Origin: Pikeienuella piscinae
Lineage (GTDB): Bacteria; Pseudomonadota; Alphaproteobacteria; Rhodobacterales; Rhodobacteraceae
Assembly: GCF_011044155.1 (NCBI RefSeq)
Contig: NZ_CP049056.1
Location: 3,228,001 to 3,292,000, forward strand
Length of the DNA stretch: 64,000 nucleotides
Direction: 5' to 3'
Shown: one piece after another, positions 51,133-60,938 of the stretch
Layout: each line of letters begins with the position of its first letter
Position numbering within the stretch: the stretch's first letter is position 1
The notes under the pieces: model-generated
The model's database searches: none
Seen by the model: the letters and a program-made list of their open reading frames with translations, nothing else
What the model was told of the DNA's origin: nothing
Program-made: the position numbers and the translations under genes

Positions 51133-51413
51133 CGCGGCGAACCGCCAACCGGATTGTGCGGTCCGATCGAAGACCAAATGCCGTGAGCGGGCGCATATTC
51201 GGGGCGTCGCCGATCCGCAATATCTCGATGCTCTTCTCGGGAGGTTAATCCAGGCCGGCACGCGCTCAAGAAAACTTTCGGCGATGGCCATGAACGGTCA
51301 CTGATCGTGCCGCTGAGCGTGTATCAGATGCGGGATCGCAAGAACGCGGCCATGCTGATCAGGGCTGTCCCAAACGCTTCGACCTTGCTCGGCGCGTAAT
51401 ATATCTGGCGTCT

Positions 51414-52346
51414 CTATCTGGAAAGTTGGGCGCGCGCCTCTTCGATGAATGCGGCGCTGACTTTGGAGAGCTCGCCATCCTTGCGGATAACGGCGGATGC
51501 CGTGATCGGCACCGCTGGTTCGAACGGCCGAAAGATAATGTTCATCCCGTGTGAAAAAGCGGCGGTGAACGGGTCCACGACCGAGACGCCAAGCCCCGCG
51601 TTGGCGAGGACGCAGGCCGTGTGGCAGTAGCGCACGACGATCTTCTGCCGAAACGAAGCGCCGGCCTGATCGAACGCCGCACGCACGATGGGGCCCAAAT
51701 TCGTTTCCAGCCCGATAAAGGAACAGGTCGCCAGGTCCTGAGGCGTGACCACGTCGAGGCGACCGAGGGGATGGTCAGCGGGCATGACGCACACCATTTC
51801 GCCCCGGTAGAGCGGGATTATCTCGTAACCGTTCAAAGCGGTCAGACCGAGAACGAAACCGACGTCAACCATGCCCGCTTCGACAGACTGCAGGACAGTG
51901 TCCAGTCGCCGGACATCGTAGCGGACCGTGACGCCGGGACGGTCGGCGATGAAGTCCCGGAGAATCGTCGGCAGCGCCGCGTGCCCGAGAGGCGGCGTCG
52001 TCGCGATGCGCAATCGCCCGGCCTTCGTTGCGCGCAGATCGCGTATGTCATGCTCGATATTGCGCAACAGGGCGAAGAGCGGCTCCACCTCCGTAAGCAG
52101 GAGATGCGCGTCCTCCGTCGGGCGCAGGACACGGCTCACGCGTTCGAACAGCGTCAGGCCCAACTGCTTTTCCAGCGACTTCACGGCATTCGACACGGCA
52201 GGCTGCGACACGCCGAGATCCTCTGCGGCGCTGATCGTCGTGCCGCAACGCATGACGGCCTCGAAAACCTCGAGCAGGCGCAGGTTCAGATCGTTGCGAC
52301 GGTCAATCTTCAACGGTCGTCGCCTGGGCGCAATCCGCGAGCGCAT
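51414..52346 (-). CDS. LysR-family transcriptional regulator
   Basis: 310 residues. Helix-turn-helix LLEVFEAVMRCGTTISAAEDLGVSQPAVSNAVKSLE and a C-terminal effector domain (GRLRIATTPPLGHAALPTIL). It overlaps the racemase gene by 44 bases if the ATG at 52346 is used; an in-frame TTG near 52313 would shorten the overlap. As last gene of the hydantoin operon it probably controls that operon, or the divergent amidohydrolase/importer operon. Confidence 0.87.
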   Translation of the reverse strand: MRSRIAPRRRPLKIDRRNDLNLRLLEVFEAVMRCGTTISAAEDLGVSQPAVSNAVKSLEKQLGLTLFERVSRVLRPTEDAHLLLTEVEPLFALLRNIEHDIRDLRATKAGRLRIATTPPLGHAALPTILRDFIADRPGVTVRYDVRRLDTVLQSVEAGMVDVGFVLGLTALNGYEIIPLYRGEMVCVMPADHPLGRLDVVTPQDLATCSFIGLETNLGPIVRAAFDQAGASFRQKIVVRYCHTACVLANAGLGVSVVDPFTAAFSHGMNIIFRPFEPAVPITASAVIRKDGELSKVSAAFIEEARAQLSR

Positions 52347-52965
52347 GCATCGCCGCCGCCTGCGTAGGATCGATTACGGGCAGCGCGACCGTCGCCTCCA
52401 GTCTTTCGCGGTGGCGCGCCAAGCCGGCGCAACCCAAGATGATCGCGCTGGCGTGATCGAGGTCGCGTAGTTCAAGCGCTACCTCCAGGATGCGCTCATA
52501 GGCTTCGGGCCGCTCGCCTTCCGCGACCGTCATATGCAAGGGGCGCTCGCCGGCCAGCTTGTCCGTCACTCCCATCGCCGTCATGTATCGCATGTGGCGC
52601 TCGACCGATTGCGGCCCCAGCGCGATAACGCCAAAGCGGCCGCCTATTCCGGTCGCCTGTCTGACCGCGCTTTCCTGAATGCCGAAGACCGGTTTGTCCG
52701 AATCCGCCCGGCACTCCCTGAGACCGGGGTCCGAATAGCAGGCGATCACGTAGGCGTCGCAATCCTTGCGGCTGTTCACCAGCCGACGAAGCGGCGCGAC
52801 GACCGCATCCGCATCAGCCTGGGTTTCAACGCCGAACGGCCCTTCGGACAGTGTCGCGCATTCGAGCACGGAGCCATTCTCCTCGCCAAGCCCGGCCAGC
52901 GTCTCGGCGATACCGCTGGTGACGGCTTCATTTGAATTGGGGTTGATGATCAGGATACGTGGCAT
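52303..52965 (-). CDS. Hydantoin / Asp-Glu racemase family protein
   Basis: 220 residues from the ATG at 52965, where the family N-terminus MPRILIINPNSN begins. The two catalytic cysteines of cofactor-independent racemases are C76 (IACYSDPGL) and C179 (LGCAGLA). Hydantoin racemases interconvert D- and L-5-substituted hydantoins, so that a D-specific hydantoinase can use both. Fifteen bases separate it from the hydantoinase gene, which strongly supports this role over amino-acid racemisation. Confidence 0.88.
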   Translation of the reverse strand: MPRILIINPNSNEAVTSGIAETLAGLGEENGSVLECATLSEGPFGVETQADADAVVAPLRRLVNSRKDCDAYVIACYSDPGLRECRADSDKPVFGIQESAVRQATGIGGRFGVIALGPQSVERHMRYMTAMGVTDKLAGERPLHMTVAEGERPEAYERILEVALELRDLDHASAIILGCAGLARHRERLEATVALPVIDPTQAAAMHALADCAQATTVED

Positions 52966-52980
52966 GCCGAAACCCACTCG

Positions 52981-54444
52981 CTACAGGATCTTCGCCCTGA
53001 AATTTCTGGCAGGATCGAGCTCCGCCGGCATCTCATGAGACAGGGACGCGATGCCGAAAGGAGCGCGCTTGACGAAATTTCCCCGGCCACGTTCCGCTTT
53101 CAGTTCTCCGCCGTCAACGATTACTTCTCCCCGGCTGATGATCGTCACCGGCCGGCCCGTCATCTCCATCGCATCGAAAGGCGTATAATCCATGTTGTCG
53201 TGCATCTCCGCTTGAGAGACCCGCCATTCGAGGGTTGGGTCCCAAATGGCGATATCGGCGTCCAGTCCGATGGCGATGCTTCCCTTCCGGTCGCTCATGC
53301 CGAACAGCCTGGCTGCGTTCGACGCGCTCAGGGCGACAAAATCGTTCAAGGTGATACGTCCTTTTCGCACGCCTTCCGAGAACAGGAGAGGCAGGCGCAT
53401 CTCGATGCCCGGCATGCCATTGGCGACCTGATTGAACGCCGGATTCGGGCCGGCCGACAGCTTGCCGGATTCGTCGAACCGATATGGCGCATGGTCGGAG
53501 GACCAGAGTCCAAGCGTTCCGTTGCGCAAATACCGCCACAGGGCGACTTGCGTAGCCTCGTCGCGCAACGGGGGCGAGCAGCAGAACTTGGCCCCTTCCG
53601 CCCCCGGCCGATCAAGATCCTGCCGAGTCAGGAAGAGGTATTGCGGGCAGGTCTCGCCGTAGATGCGCTGTCCAGCCATTTGCGCGTCGGCGATCAGTCC
53701 GGCGCCGGCGGGGGTCGACACATGAACGAACAAAAGCGGCGCGTCGATATATGAGGCGAACTGGATGCCGCGCCCGATGGCCTCGACCTCCGCCGCGGCG
53801 GGGTGACTGGTCGCATGATAGCGTGGGGCGTCGTTTCCACCCGCCAACAGACGTTCGACCATCCACTTGATCATGCCGTTGTTCTCGGCATGCACCATGG
53901 TCAGCGCGCCATGATCCTTCGCCGTTGCCAGAATGTCGAGAAACTGCCGATCGTCGACCACCATCTTGTCATAGGTGAGGAACACCTTGAACGAAGTGAT
54001 CCCGCGTTCGAAAGCCTCTGGCAACTCTTCCTTCAGGACCGTTTCCGTAGGATCGGAGACAATCAGATGGTATGAGTAGTCGATCACCGATTTCGGCGCC
54101 GCCCTTCGGTCATAGGTCTCCAGCACGTCGCGCACCGACTGGCCGCGGTGTTGCGCGGCGAATGGCACAAAGCTGGTATTGCCGCCAAACGCCGCCGAAA
54201 CGCTTCCACTGTAATAATCATCCGCCGTCATCGCCCCGGTGGCGGATTCCTGCTCGATATGGCAGTGCGTCTCGATCCCGCCCGGGAGCACCAGCTTGCC
54301 CGTCGCATCGATCTCGCGCGCGCCGGGCGCGAGATTCTCGCCAAGCGCCACAATGCGCCCACCGGAAACACCGACATCCGCCCGGAATGTATCGACGGCC
54401 GTAGCCACCGTGCCAGCCCTGATCACAAGGTCATATTCGGTCAT
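52981..54444 (-). CDS. D-hydantoinase / dihydropyrimidinase
   Basis: 487 residues from the ATG at 54444. Metal ligands H60 and H62 (GGIETHCHIE), carboxylated K153 (TSFKVFLTY), and later HAENNG, FVHVST and WSSDHAPY define the dihydropyrimidinase family. It opens hydantoin or dihydropyrimidine rings to N-carbamoyl amino acids. The next enzyme in the operon is a carbamoylase of the D-specific type, pointing to hydantoin-like rather than pyrimidine substrates. Confidence 0.9.
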   Translation of the reverse strand: MTEYDLVIRAGTVATAVDTFRADVGVSGGRIVALGENLAPGAREIDATGKLVLPGGIETHCHIEQESATGAMTADDYYSGSVSAAFGGNTSFVPFAAQHRGQSVRDVLETYDRRAAPKSVIDYSYHLIVSDPTETVLKEELPEAFERGITSFKVFLTYDKMVVDDRQFLDILATAKDHGALTMVHAENNGMIKWMVERLLAGGNDAPRYHATSHPAAAEVEAIGRGIQFASYIDAPLLFVHVSTPAGAGLIADAQMAGQRIYGETCPQYLFLTRQDLDRPGAEGAKFCCSPPLRDEATQVALWRYLRNGTLGLWSSDHAPYRFDESGKLSAGPNPAFNQVANGMPGIEMRLPLLFSEGVRKGRITLNDFVALSASNAARLFGMSDRKGSIAIGLDADIAIWDPTLEWRVSQAEMHDNMDYTPFDAMEMTGRPVTIISRGEVIVDGGELKAERGRGNFVKRAPFGIASLSHEMPAELDPARNFRAKIL

Positions 54445-54480
54445 TGTCGCGCTCCCGGTCACGTTCTGTCCGCCCCAGAC

Positions 54481-55404
54481 TCAGGGAGCCTCTGCTCCAA
54501 CGCGCGATGTGATCAAACCATAGTGTTCTATGCGCCGGTGACGCGCGAAATCGAAAATCGTGGTCTTGCCGAAATTGCACTGGTCGAGATCGCAGTCGTG
54601 GACAAGTATTTCGTCGTCTTCGGTTTTCGATTCGGCGACAATATGCCCGTTGGGATCGACGATCAGGCTTCCGCCAATCAGCGGATGGCCGTCCTCGACA
54701 CCCGCCTTGGCCGATGCGAGGACCCAGCACGCGTTCTGGTAAGCGCCGGACTGACAGCTCAGACGATGATGAAACAGCCGATCCTCGGCGCCCTCCTCGC
54801 TCCGCTGAGAATTGACCGAAGGGGTATTGAACCCCAGCGAAATCATCTCGACACCCTGGAGCCCCATCACGCGGTAGGTCTCAGGCCAGCGCCTGTCATT
54901 GCAGAGCGCCATGCCCATCAAGCCGCCGTGCGCGCGCCAGACCGGAAATCCGAGGTCACCCGGCTCGAAGTAACGTTTCTCAAGATGCTGATGGGTGCGT
55001 TTGTCGTCGTACTCCGCATGCCCAGGCAAGTGAATCTTCCGGTATTTTCCGATAATATTACTGCTCGTATCAGTAAGTATAGACGTATTGAAATGCCTTC
55101 CTTCGGGCGTGAGTTCAGCGTAACCTAAATACATTCCCATGCCGTGTTCTTTCGCGCGCTCAAACAATGGCATGGTCGCGGCGTTCGGCATCGAACGCTC
55201 AAACCAACGATCAACTTCAACCTGATCCTCCATGTACCAGCGGGGGAAGAAGGTGGTGAATGTCAGTTCGGGGAATACCGCATATGTAGCCCCTTCCTTT
55301 TTCGCCGCATCAAGAAGAGCGATCATGCGTTCGACGACAGAGCTCCGGCTATCCGCTTTCTGAATTGGCCCGAGCTGTATCACGGCGGAAACGATCTTTC
55401 GCAT
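54481..55404 (-). CDS. N-carbamoyl-D-amino-acid amidohydrolase (nitrilase superfamily)
   Basis: 307 residues, the same size as characterised D-carbamoylases (about 304). The catalytic triad is E46 (VFPELTFT), K123 (YRKIHLPG) and C168 (ALCNDRRWPETYR); the last motif is diagnostic. It removes the carbamoyl group, giving a D-amino acid, CO2 and ammonia. It is the first gene of the operon, followed by hydantoinase, racemase and LysR. The substrate side chain is unknown. Confidence 0.9.
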   Translation of the reverse strand: MRKIVSAVIQLGPIQKADSRSSVVERMIALLDAAKKEGATYAVFPELTFTTFFPRWYMEDQVEVDRWFERSMPNAATMPLFERAKEHGMGMYLGYAELTPEGRHFNTSILTDTSSNIIGKYRKIHLPGHAEYDDKRTHQHLEKRYFEPGDLGFPVWRAHGGLMGMALCNDRRWPETYRVMGLQGVEMISLGFNTPSVNSQRSEEGAEDRLFHHRLSCQSGAYQNACWVLASAKAGVEDGHPLIGGSLIVDPNGHIVAESKTEDDEILVHDCDLDQCNFGKTTIFDFARHRRIEHYGLITSRVGAEAP

Positions 55405-55992
55405 TGGGATCTCTCATCTTTAATCAGCGGCTACGTCACGGTGACGCTCATTCAAGCCTGGAACTTGACCCAGGACGAACAGAGCAGAACTTTTGCGCGC
55501 GAATTTTTCAATCGAATAAGTATCAAACTTTTCCCCCGGTGATAAACAGAGGATATCGTTTCGGCGGCCCTCGAGGAGGGCGCCGTCGATGCGCTCGACG
55601 CCGAGCCACGAAGGCCGCTCCGAGCTGCGATTCCGGCCTGCCTGATGAGCGCCGCCGATCATCGCCGCGATAGATAATTCCCGATGATAGATGGCTTTGA
55701 TTTTTAATATAAATTCTATTGTCAGGAGCATCTCGGCAGATGTCTACTCATGGGCAACAGTGAAATCTGAAGCATCTGCAGTCGACCGGGAGTGTATTGG
55801 GTTATGGCGTGCAAGATACAATACATTGGTACTGTAACGCGCCTGTGACGAGGTGGCTGGGGTCTGCAGGCCGCCTGTATCCCATACGGGGCTGAGTGCG
55901 CCGCTAGGCTTACAGAGTATCTCGCGGATAGTTCCTGTGATTTCTTGGATGTATTATACTGTTACTTGCCATGCTTGGGAGCTGAAAAGAGT
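55405..55992. promoter_or_regulatory. Divergent promoter region between hydantoin and amidohydrolase/importer operons
   Basis: No convincing gene. TATACT at 55955-55960 with TTCCTG 17 bases upstream (55932-55937) is a modest plus-strand promoter close to the amidohydrolase start. GTAT-CCC-ATAC around 55878-55888 is a short dyad that could bind the LysR protein. Confidence 0.4.
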
Positions 55993-57396
55993 ATGACGAC
56001 GCTGATAACGAACGCCGCAATTGTCACTCTCGACTCCGACGACCGGGTAATTCTGGGCGGCGAACTCGCCGTCGAAGGAAATGGAATTTCCGCGATTGGC
56101 GAGAGCGGCGAGCTGCGGGCCCGGTTTTCGGAAGCGGAGGTCGTGGATGCGAGCGGGAAGCTGGTCTTCCCGGGCTTTGCGAATACGCACACGCATTTTC
56201 AGCTTTTGATCGCCAAGGGCATCTATGAGGACCTCTCGCCGCCTCATCGCCCGCCCTTCGATGGCGGACTGGCGCCGATCCCGGTGCCGGATCTGGATCC
56301 CGACGAGATGCGCGTCATATGCCAGGCCGCTGCAATCGAGGCGATCCGCAGCGGAACTACGGCGGTCCTGGAAGACGGGGCGTCAATCGACAGCTATGCT
56401 GATATCCTCGCCGACAGCGGCCTGCGCTATCTGGTCTGCGAGCGGATATGGGACCGCGCCAACGCCCAGATCGGCGACCCGCGCGCGTTCGAGCAGGATC
56501 GCGCTCTCGGGGCAAGAACGCTGCAGGCGGCGGCCGATCTGCACACCAAGTGGCATGGCGCCGCTGATGGGCGCATCGAGGTCGGCCTTGCCGCCTGGGC
56601 TCCGGACATGTGCTCGCCGGATCTGTTGCGCAATGTGCGGAAGTTGCAGGATGATCTGTCGTGCGTCGCCACCATTCATCTCAATCAGATCTGGGGCGAG
56701 GTCGCCGCGATACAGGCTCATCGAAACATGTTGCCGACCGAGTATCTCGACGATGTCGGGTTTCTCTCCGACCGGCTTGTCTGCGCCCATTGCCGGTGCA
56801 TGGACCCTCGCGAGGAAAAGATACTGGGAAGGTGCAACTGCAATGTGGCCTTCAATTCTGCGATCGCCGCCCGGCGCGGCCTGAGCCCGCGGGTCGCCGA
56901 TCTGGAGCAATATGGCTGCAATATCGGCATGGGTTCGGACAATATGTCCGAAGACATGGTCGAAGTCGTCCGCACCGGCCTGTTCATGGAGCGGGTTCGC
57001 CGCGAAGACGGGCGCAACCCGAGCCCCGAGGTGGCGCTCCGGTGGGCGACGGTCAATGGTTACCGGTCGCTGGGCGTCGCTGACGGCGGCTCTCTCGCCC
57101 CTGGCAACAAGGCCGACCTCATTCTCGTCGATACCGATCGCGCGCATATGGTGCCGATGCTGCGGCCCGCCTCCTGCTTCGTCCATCAGGGCCAGCCTTC
57201 CGATGTCGATAGCGTCATGGTCGATGGGCGCTGGGTCATGCGTGATCGGGTCATTCTGACGATGAACGAGCAGGACATTCTGCGGCGCGCGCAGGATGTC
57301 TCGGAATCCGCCTGGAAACGACAGTTCGATACGCGCCCCGAGTTGCCCGTTCCATCGGGGTTGAGCCTGCGGCGGGACACCGGGACGGCGACTTAA
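55993..57396 (+). CDS. Metal-dependent amidohydrolase (deaminase-like)
   Basis: 467 residues from the ATG at 55993, which has AAAAGAG upstream and opens straight into the family N-terminus. Motifs are FPGFANTHTHFQL (HxH), TIHLNQIW (His), CAHCRCMD (His) and MGSDNMSED (Asp), as in the TrzA/AtzA/cytosine-deaminase-like group. It heads the importer operon and is divergent from the hydantoinase operon. It may produce or process a cyclic ureide that the hydantoinase then opens. It is only distantly similar to the other two amidohydrolases in the window. Confidence 0.85.
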   Translation: MTTLITNAAIVTLDSDDRVILGGELAVEGNGISAIGESGELRARFSEAEVVDASGKLVFPGFANTHTHFQLLIAKGIYEDLSPPHRPPFDGGLAPIPVPDLDPDEMRVICQAAAIEAIRSGTTAVLEDGASIDSYADILADSGLRYLVCERIWDRANAQIGDPRAFEQDRALGARTLQAAADLHTKWHGAADGRIEVGLAAWAPDMCSPDLLRNVRKLQDDLSCVATIHLNQIWGEVAAIQAHRNMLPTEYLDDVGFLSDRLVCAHCRCMDPREEKILGRCNCNVAFNSAIAARRGLSPRVADLEQYGCNIGMGSDNMSEDMVEVVRTGLFMERVRREDGRNPSPEVALRWATVNGYRSLGVADGGSLAPGNKADLILVDTDRAHMVPMLRPASCFVHQGQPSDVDSVMVDGRWVMRDRVILTMNEQDILRRAQDVSESAWKRQFDTRPELPVPSGLSLRRDTGTAT

Positions 57397-57435
57397 GCAG
57401 ACTCAGAATAATCACCGCAAAACATGGAGGTTCTC

Positions 57436-59028
57436 ATGAGAATAGCCGGAAAACTGTTAACCACGGTCGGCGCCGTAGGGATGTCATTGGCCATCGCGGC
57501 CAATGGGGTCGCGGCGCAGGACGACAAGATCACGGTCAGGTCAATTCCGATCGGCAATCTCAAGGTGCTGGATCCGATCTGGACCACCGCCTATATCACC
57601 CGCAATCATGCCTATATGGTTTGGGACACGCTCTTCGCCACCGACGAGAATGGCGAAATCCAACCCCAGATGGTGGACACCTGGGACGCGAGCGAAGATG
57701 GGCTGACCTGGACGTTTACTCTGCGTGACGGCCTGCTTTGGCATGACGGCGCGCCCGTCACCGCCGAAGACTGCGTCGCCTCGCTCAAGCGCTGGGGTGC
57801 GCGCGACGGCATGGGTCGAACCCTGTTGGATTTCACCGATTCCATCGAAGCGGTTGACGACAAGACATTCAAGATGGTGCTGAATGAGCCGGTGGGCTTC
57901 GTTCTCGACGCGCTTGGAAAGATCGACAGCAATGTGCCGTTCATGATGCCGAAGCGCATCGCTGAAACTGATCCGAACGAACAAATTGAGGAGATCATCG
58001 GCTCCGGCCCGTTCCGCTTCGTGGCGGATGAATGGGTTCCCGGAAGTCAGGTCGTCTACGAAAAGTTCGAAGAATATGTCCCACGTGACGAACCCCCGAG
58101 CCTCGCCGCCGGCGGCAAAGTGGTCCATATCGACCGGGTTGAATCCGTGTACATGCCCGACGCTGGCGTCGCCATGGCTGCGCTTGCGGGTGGCGAGGTC
58201 GATCTGAACGAGTCTCCGCCCACCGAGCTGTTGCCGATGCTTGAGGGCAACCCGGACGTGGTGCTGGCCCCGAACGACCCGCTGGGCTATCAGCTGTTCT
58301 TGGTGATCAATCACCTGCATCCGCCCTTTGACAATAAGGCGGCGCGCCAGGCGCTGCAGTGGGGCAACCGGCAGTCGGATTACATGGCAACGATCGTGGG
58401 CGATCCGGACCGTTGGCAGGAATGCGGCGCGATGTATGGGTGCGGCACGGGAAGCGAATCCCACGCCGGAGAAGAACCGGTGCTCGGCTTCGACCTAGAC
58501 AAGGCCAAGGCGCTGCTTGAGGAGGCGGGGTACGACGGCTCGCCTGTTGTCTTGATGGACCCGGCGGACAATTCGACATTGCATCCTGCGGCTCTGGTTG
58601 GCGCTCAATCGCTGCGCCGCATGGGGATGGAAGTCGAGGTTCAGGCGATGGACTGGTCGACCCTGACGCAACGACGCGCTTCGAAGGATGCGATCAGCGA
58701 TGGCGGATGGAACGTATTCATCACCAACTCGACGATCGCCGGCATTTCGAACCCCCTGATCCATTCCTTCGCCAAGAATTGCGAGAAGGCGTGGTATGGC
58801 TGGCCCTGTGAACCCAAAGCCGCCGAACTGGTGCGGGAATGGGCGCTGGAGACCGACAGTGCGAAACGCAAGGCGCTGACCGATCAGATTCAGGCGCTGA
58901 ACTACGAGAATGTGACGTATATCCCGCTTGGGCAGTACCGCCCGGTGGTCGCCTATCGTAGCAATATCACAGACGTCATTCCAAGCCCGTCCCTGTTCTA
59001 CTGGGGACTCAAGAAAACCGCGGACTGA
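57436..59028 (+). CDS. ABC transporter substrate-binding protein, family 5 (DppA-like)
   Basis: 530 residues from the ATG at 57436, chosen because GGAGG precedes it; a signal peptide follows, with cleavage near GVAAQDD. SBP family 5 features include QPQMVDTWDASEDGLTWTFTLRDGLLWHDGAPVTAEDC and the ending NVTYIPLGQYRP. The family binds oligopeptides, dipeptides, nickel or small amides. With amidohydrolase genes on both sides of the importer, the ligand is probably an amide or ureide rather than a peptide. Confidence 0.92.
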   Translation: MRIAGKLLTTVGAVGMSLAIAANGVAAQDDKITVRSIPIGNLKVLDPIWTTAYITRNHAYMVWDTLFATDENGEIQPQMVDTWDASEDGLTWTFTLRDGLLWHDGAPVTAEDCVASLKRWGARDGMGRTLLDFTDSIEAVDDKTFKMVLNEPVGFVLDALGKIDSNVPFMMPKRIAETDPNEQIEEIIGSGPFRFVADEWVPGSQVVYEKFEEYVPRDEPPSLAAGGKVVHIDRVESVYMPDAGVAMAALAGGEVDLNESPPTELLPMLEGNPDVVLAPNDPLGYQLFLVINHLHPPFDNKAARQALQWGNRQSDYMATIVGDPDRWQECGAMYGCGTGSESHAGEEPVLGFDLDKAKALLEEAGYDGSPVVLMDPADNSTLHPAALVGAQSLRRMGMEVEVQAMDWSTLTQRRASKDAISDGGWNVFITNSTIAGISNPLIHSFAKNCEKAWYGWPCEPKAAELVREWALETDSAKRKALTDQIQALNYENVTYIPLGQYRPVVAYRSNITDVIPSPSLFYWGLKKTAD

Positions 59029-59036
59029 CAGTTGAA

Positions 59037-59071
59037 GGCGCGGCTGGATTCTTCGCGGACCCGGCCGCGCC
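59037..59071 (+). terminator. Hairpin between binding-protein and permease genes
   Basis: GGCGCGGC / GCCGCGCC, a perfect 8-bp stem just after the binding-protein gene, with no T tract. Same position as the hairpin at 14209-14235 in the other importer. Confidence 0.4.
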
Positions 59072-59090
59072 GCATAAGGATTGCGACTTT

Positions 59091-60032
59091 ATGACCGCTT
59101 ACATAATACGTCGGCTGCTGGCGACGATCCCGGTTCTGGTGGTCGTGGCAGTCGTGGTTTTCTCGATCCTGTACCTGGCGCCCGGAGACCCCGCCGCGAT
59201 TATCGCCGGCGACCAGGCGACCATCGAACAGGTGGAGCAGATCCGGCAAACGCTTGGGCTCGATCGGCCGTTTCTGGAACAATTTGCAACATGGTTGGGC
59301 GATATCGTCCGCGGTGATTTTGGCGACTCCATCTTTTCCAACAGACCCGTCATCGATCTCTTCATGCAGCGTATCGAGCCGACGATCGCGCTTACGGTCT
59401 CCACCACGATCGTCACCATACTGCTCGCGGTGCCGCTCGGCGTTCTGGCGGCTTGGAAAGCCGGGTCATGGATCGACCGTGCAGTAATGAGCTTTGCCGT
59501 CGTAGGGTTTTCGTTTCCGGTGTTTGTTATCGGTTATATCCTGATCTACATTTTCGCGATAACGTTCAAAATACTTCCGGTCCAGGGTTATCGAAGTATT
59601 GAAGACGGCTTGTGGCCGTTCATCATCCATCTGATCTTGCCCAGTTTGGCGCTTGCGATGAGCTTCATGGCGCTGGTGGCCCGCATCACGCGCGCGAGTG
59701 TGCTCGAAGTCCTGTCGCAGGATCATATCCGCACCGCGCGCTCCAAGGGGCTTACGACGAACAAGCTTCTCTTCCGGCATGCGCTGCCAAACGCGGCGGT
59801 GCCGATCGTCACCATCATCGGCGTCGGCATCGCCATTCTGCTTGGCGGCGTGGTGGTCACGGAAAGCGTCTTCGCCATACCCGGCGTCGGACGGCTGGTC
59901 GTCGATGCGATCCTCGCCCGAGACTATCCAATCATCCAGGGCGTTCTGTTGATCTTTTCCGCGGTTTACGTGGCGCTGAACCTGATCCTGGACATCCTTT
60001 ACACCTTCCTCGATCCACGCATCCGGTACTGA
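59091..60032 (+). CDS. Dipeptide-type ABC transporter permease (DppB family)
   Basis: 313 residues with six membrane segments. The DppB pattern is clear: MTAYIIRRLLATIPVLVVVAVVVF at the start, the EAA loop DHIRTARSKGLTTNKLLFRHALPNA, and ITIIGVGIAILLGG-type helices at the end. It pairs with the DppC-type gene 8 bases on. Confidence 0.93.
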   Translation: MTAYIIRRLLATIPVLVVVAVVVFSILYLAPGDPAAIIAGDQATIEQVEQIRQTLGLDRPFLEQFATWLGDIVRGDFGDSIFSNRPVIDLFMQRIEPTIALTVSTTIVTILLAVPLGVLAAWKAGSWIDRAVMSFAVVGFSFPVFVIGYILIYIFAITFKILPVQGYRSIEDGLWPFIIHLILPSLALAMSFMALVARITRASVLEVLSQDHIRTARSKGLTTNKLLFRHALPNAAVPIVTIIGVGIAILLGGVVVTESVFAIPGVGRLVVDAILARDYPIIQGVLLIFSAVYVALNLILDILYTFLDPRIRY

Positions 60033-60040
60033 GAGATCAT

Positions 60041-60934
60041 ATGGCTTCGGCTTCACCCCAAACTGGCGAAAACGGCGCGGAAGAGGATCAGCTCCCGCGC
60101 GCCCGCAGTCTCCGGCACCTGCTCCGTCGCAATCCGACAGTCGTAGTCGGCGCAGCCATTCTGAGCGTGATAGTTCTGATAACCCTGTTTGGGCCGCTGC
60201 TGACGGTGCACGATCCCTTGGAGATCGACCCGCTCAACCGCATGTCGCCGCCTACGGCCGATCATATACTGGGCACCGACGCTTTCGGGCGCGACCTGTT
60301 CAGCCGCACGGTCCATGGCGGGCGGATCTCTCTGGTGGTTGGCATCGTCGTCGGACTGTTCGCGTCGATTATCGGCCTTGGGCTTGGCCTTATCGGCGGC
60401 TACAGCCGCATCGGCGACGCAATACTGATGCGGGTGATGGATGGGCTGATGTCGATCCCGACCATCCTCCTCGCCATCGCGCTGATGGCTGTCACCCGGG
60501 CGAGCGTCTATACGGTGATATTCGCGATCACCATCGTCGAGTTGCCCCGCGTCGTCCGGCTCGTACGCAGCGTGGTACTCACCATCCGCGATCAGGCGTT
60601 TATCGAGGCGGCCACGATATCCGGCACCCGGTTCTGGAAGGTGCTGTTTCGCCATATCCTGCCGAACACGATCGCGCCGATGACGGTGCAGGCGACCTAT
60701 ATCTGCGCCGCCGCGATCCTGATCGAGTCCCTTCTCTCGTTTCTTGGCGCCGGCACGCCGCCTGAAGTGCCGAGCTGGGGAAATATCATGGCTGAAGGGC
60801 GCTCGTATTTTCAGCTGGCGCCCTGGATTATTCTTATCCCCGGCACAGTGCTGGCGGTGACCGTCCTGGCGATCAACCTGATGGGCGACGGGCTGCGCGA
60901 CATGCTCGACCCCCGTCTGGCGAACCAGGTGTGA
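60041..60934 (+). CDS. Dipeptide-type ABC transporter permease (DppC family)
   Basis: 297 residues from the ATG at 60041, chosen because the upstream extension of this frame overlaps the DppB gene. A polar N-terminus precedes [44 protein letters not shown] and the EAA loop [23 protein letters not shown]. Typical length and order for DppC. Confidence 0.93.
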   Translation: MASASPQTGENGAEEDQLPRARSLRHLLRRNPTVVVGAAILSVIVLITLFGPLLTVHDPLEIDPLNRMSPPTADHILGTDAFGRDLFSRTVHGGRISLVVGIVVGLFASIIGLGLGLIGGYSRIGDAILMRVMDGLMSIPTILLAIALMAVTRASVYTVIFAITIVELPRVVRLVRSVVLTIRDQAFIEAATISGTRFWKVLFRHILPNTIAPMTVQATYICAAAILIESLLSFLGAGTPPEVPSWGNIMAEGRSYFQLAPWIILIPGTVLAVTVLAINLMGDGLRDMLDPRLANQV

Positions 60935-60938
60935 AGTC

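Noticed and set aside
55951-55967. GTATTATACTGTTACTT upstream of the amidohydrolase resembles the 17-bp motif of the decarboxylase region.
   Set aside because: It misses three of the fixed positions, including the GYG end, and overlaps an ordinary TATACT -10. The match may come only from the -10 and ACTGTTA overlap.
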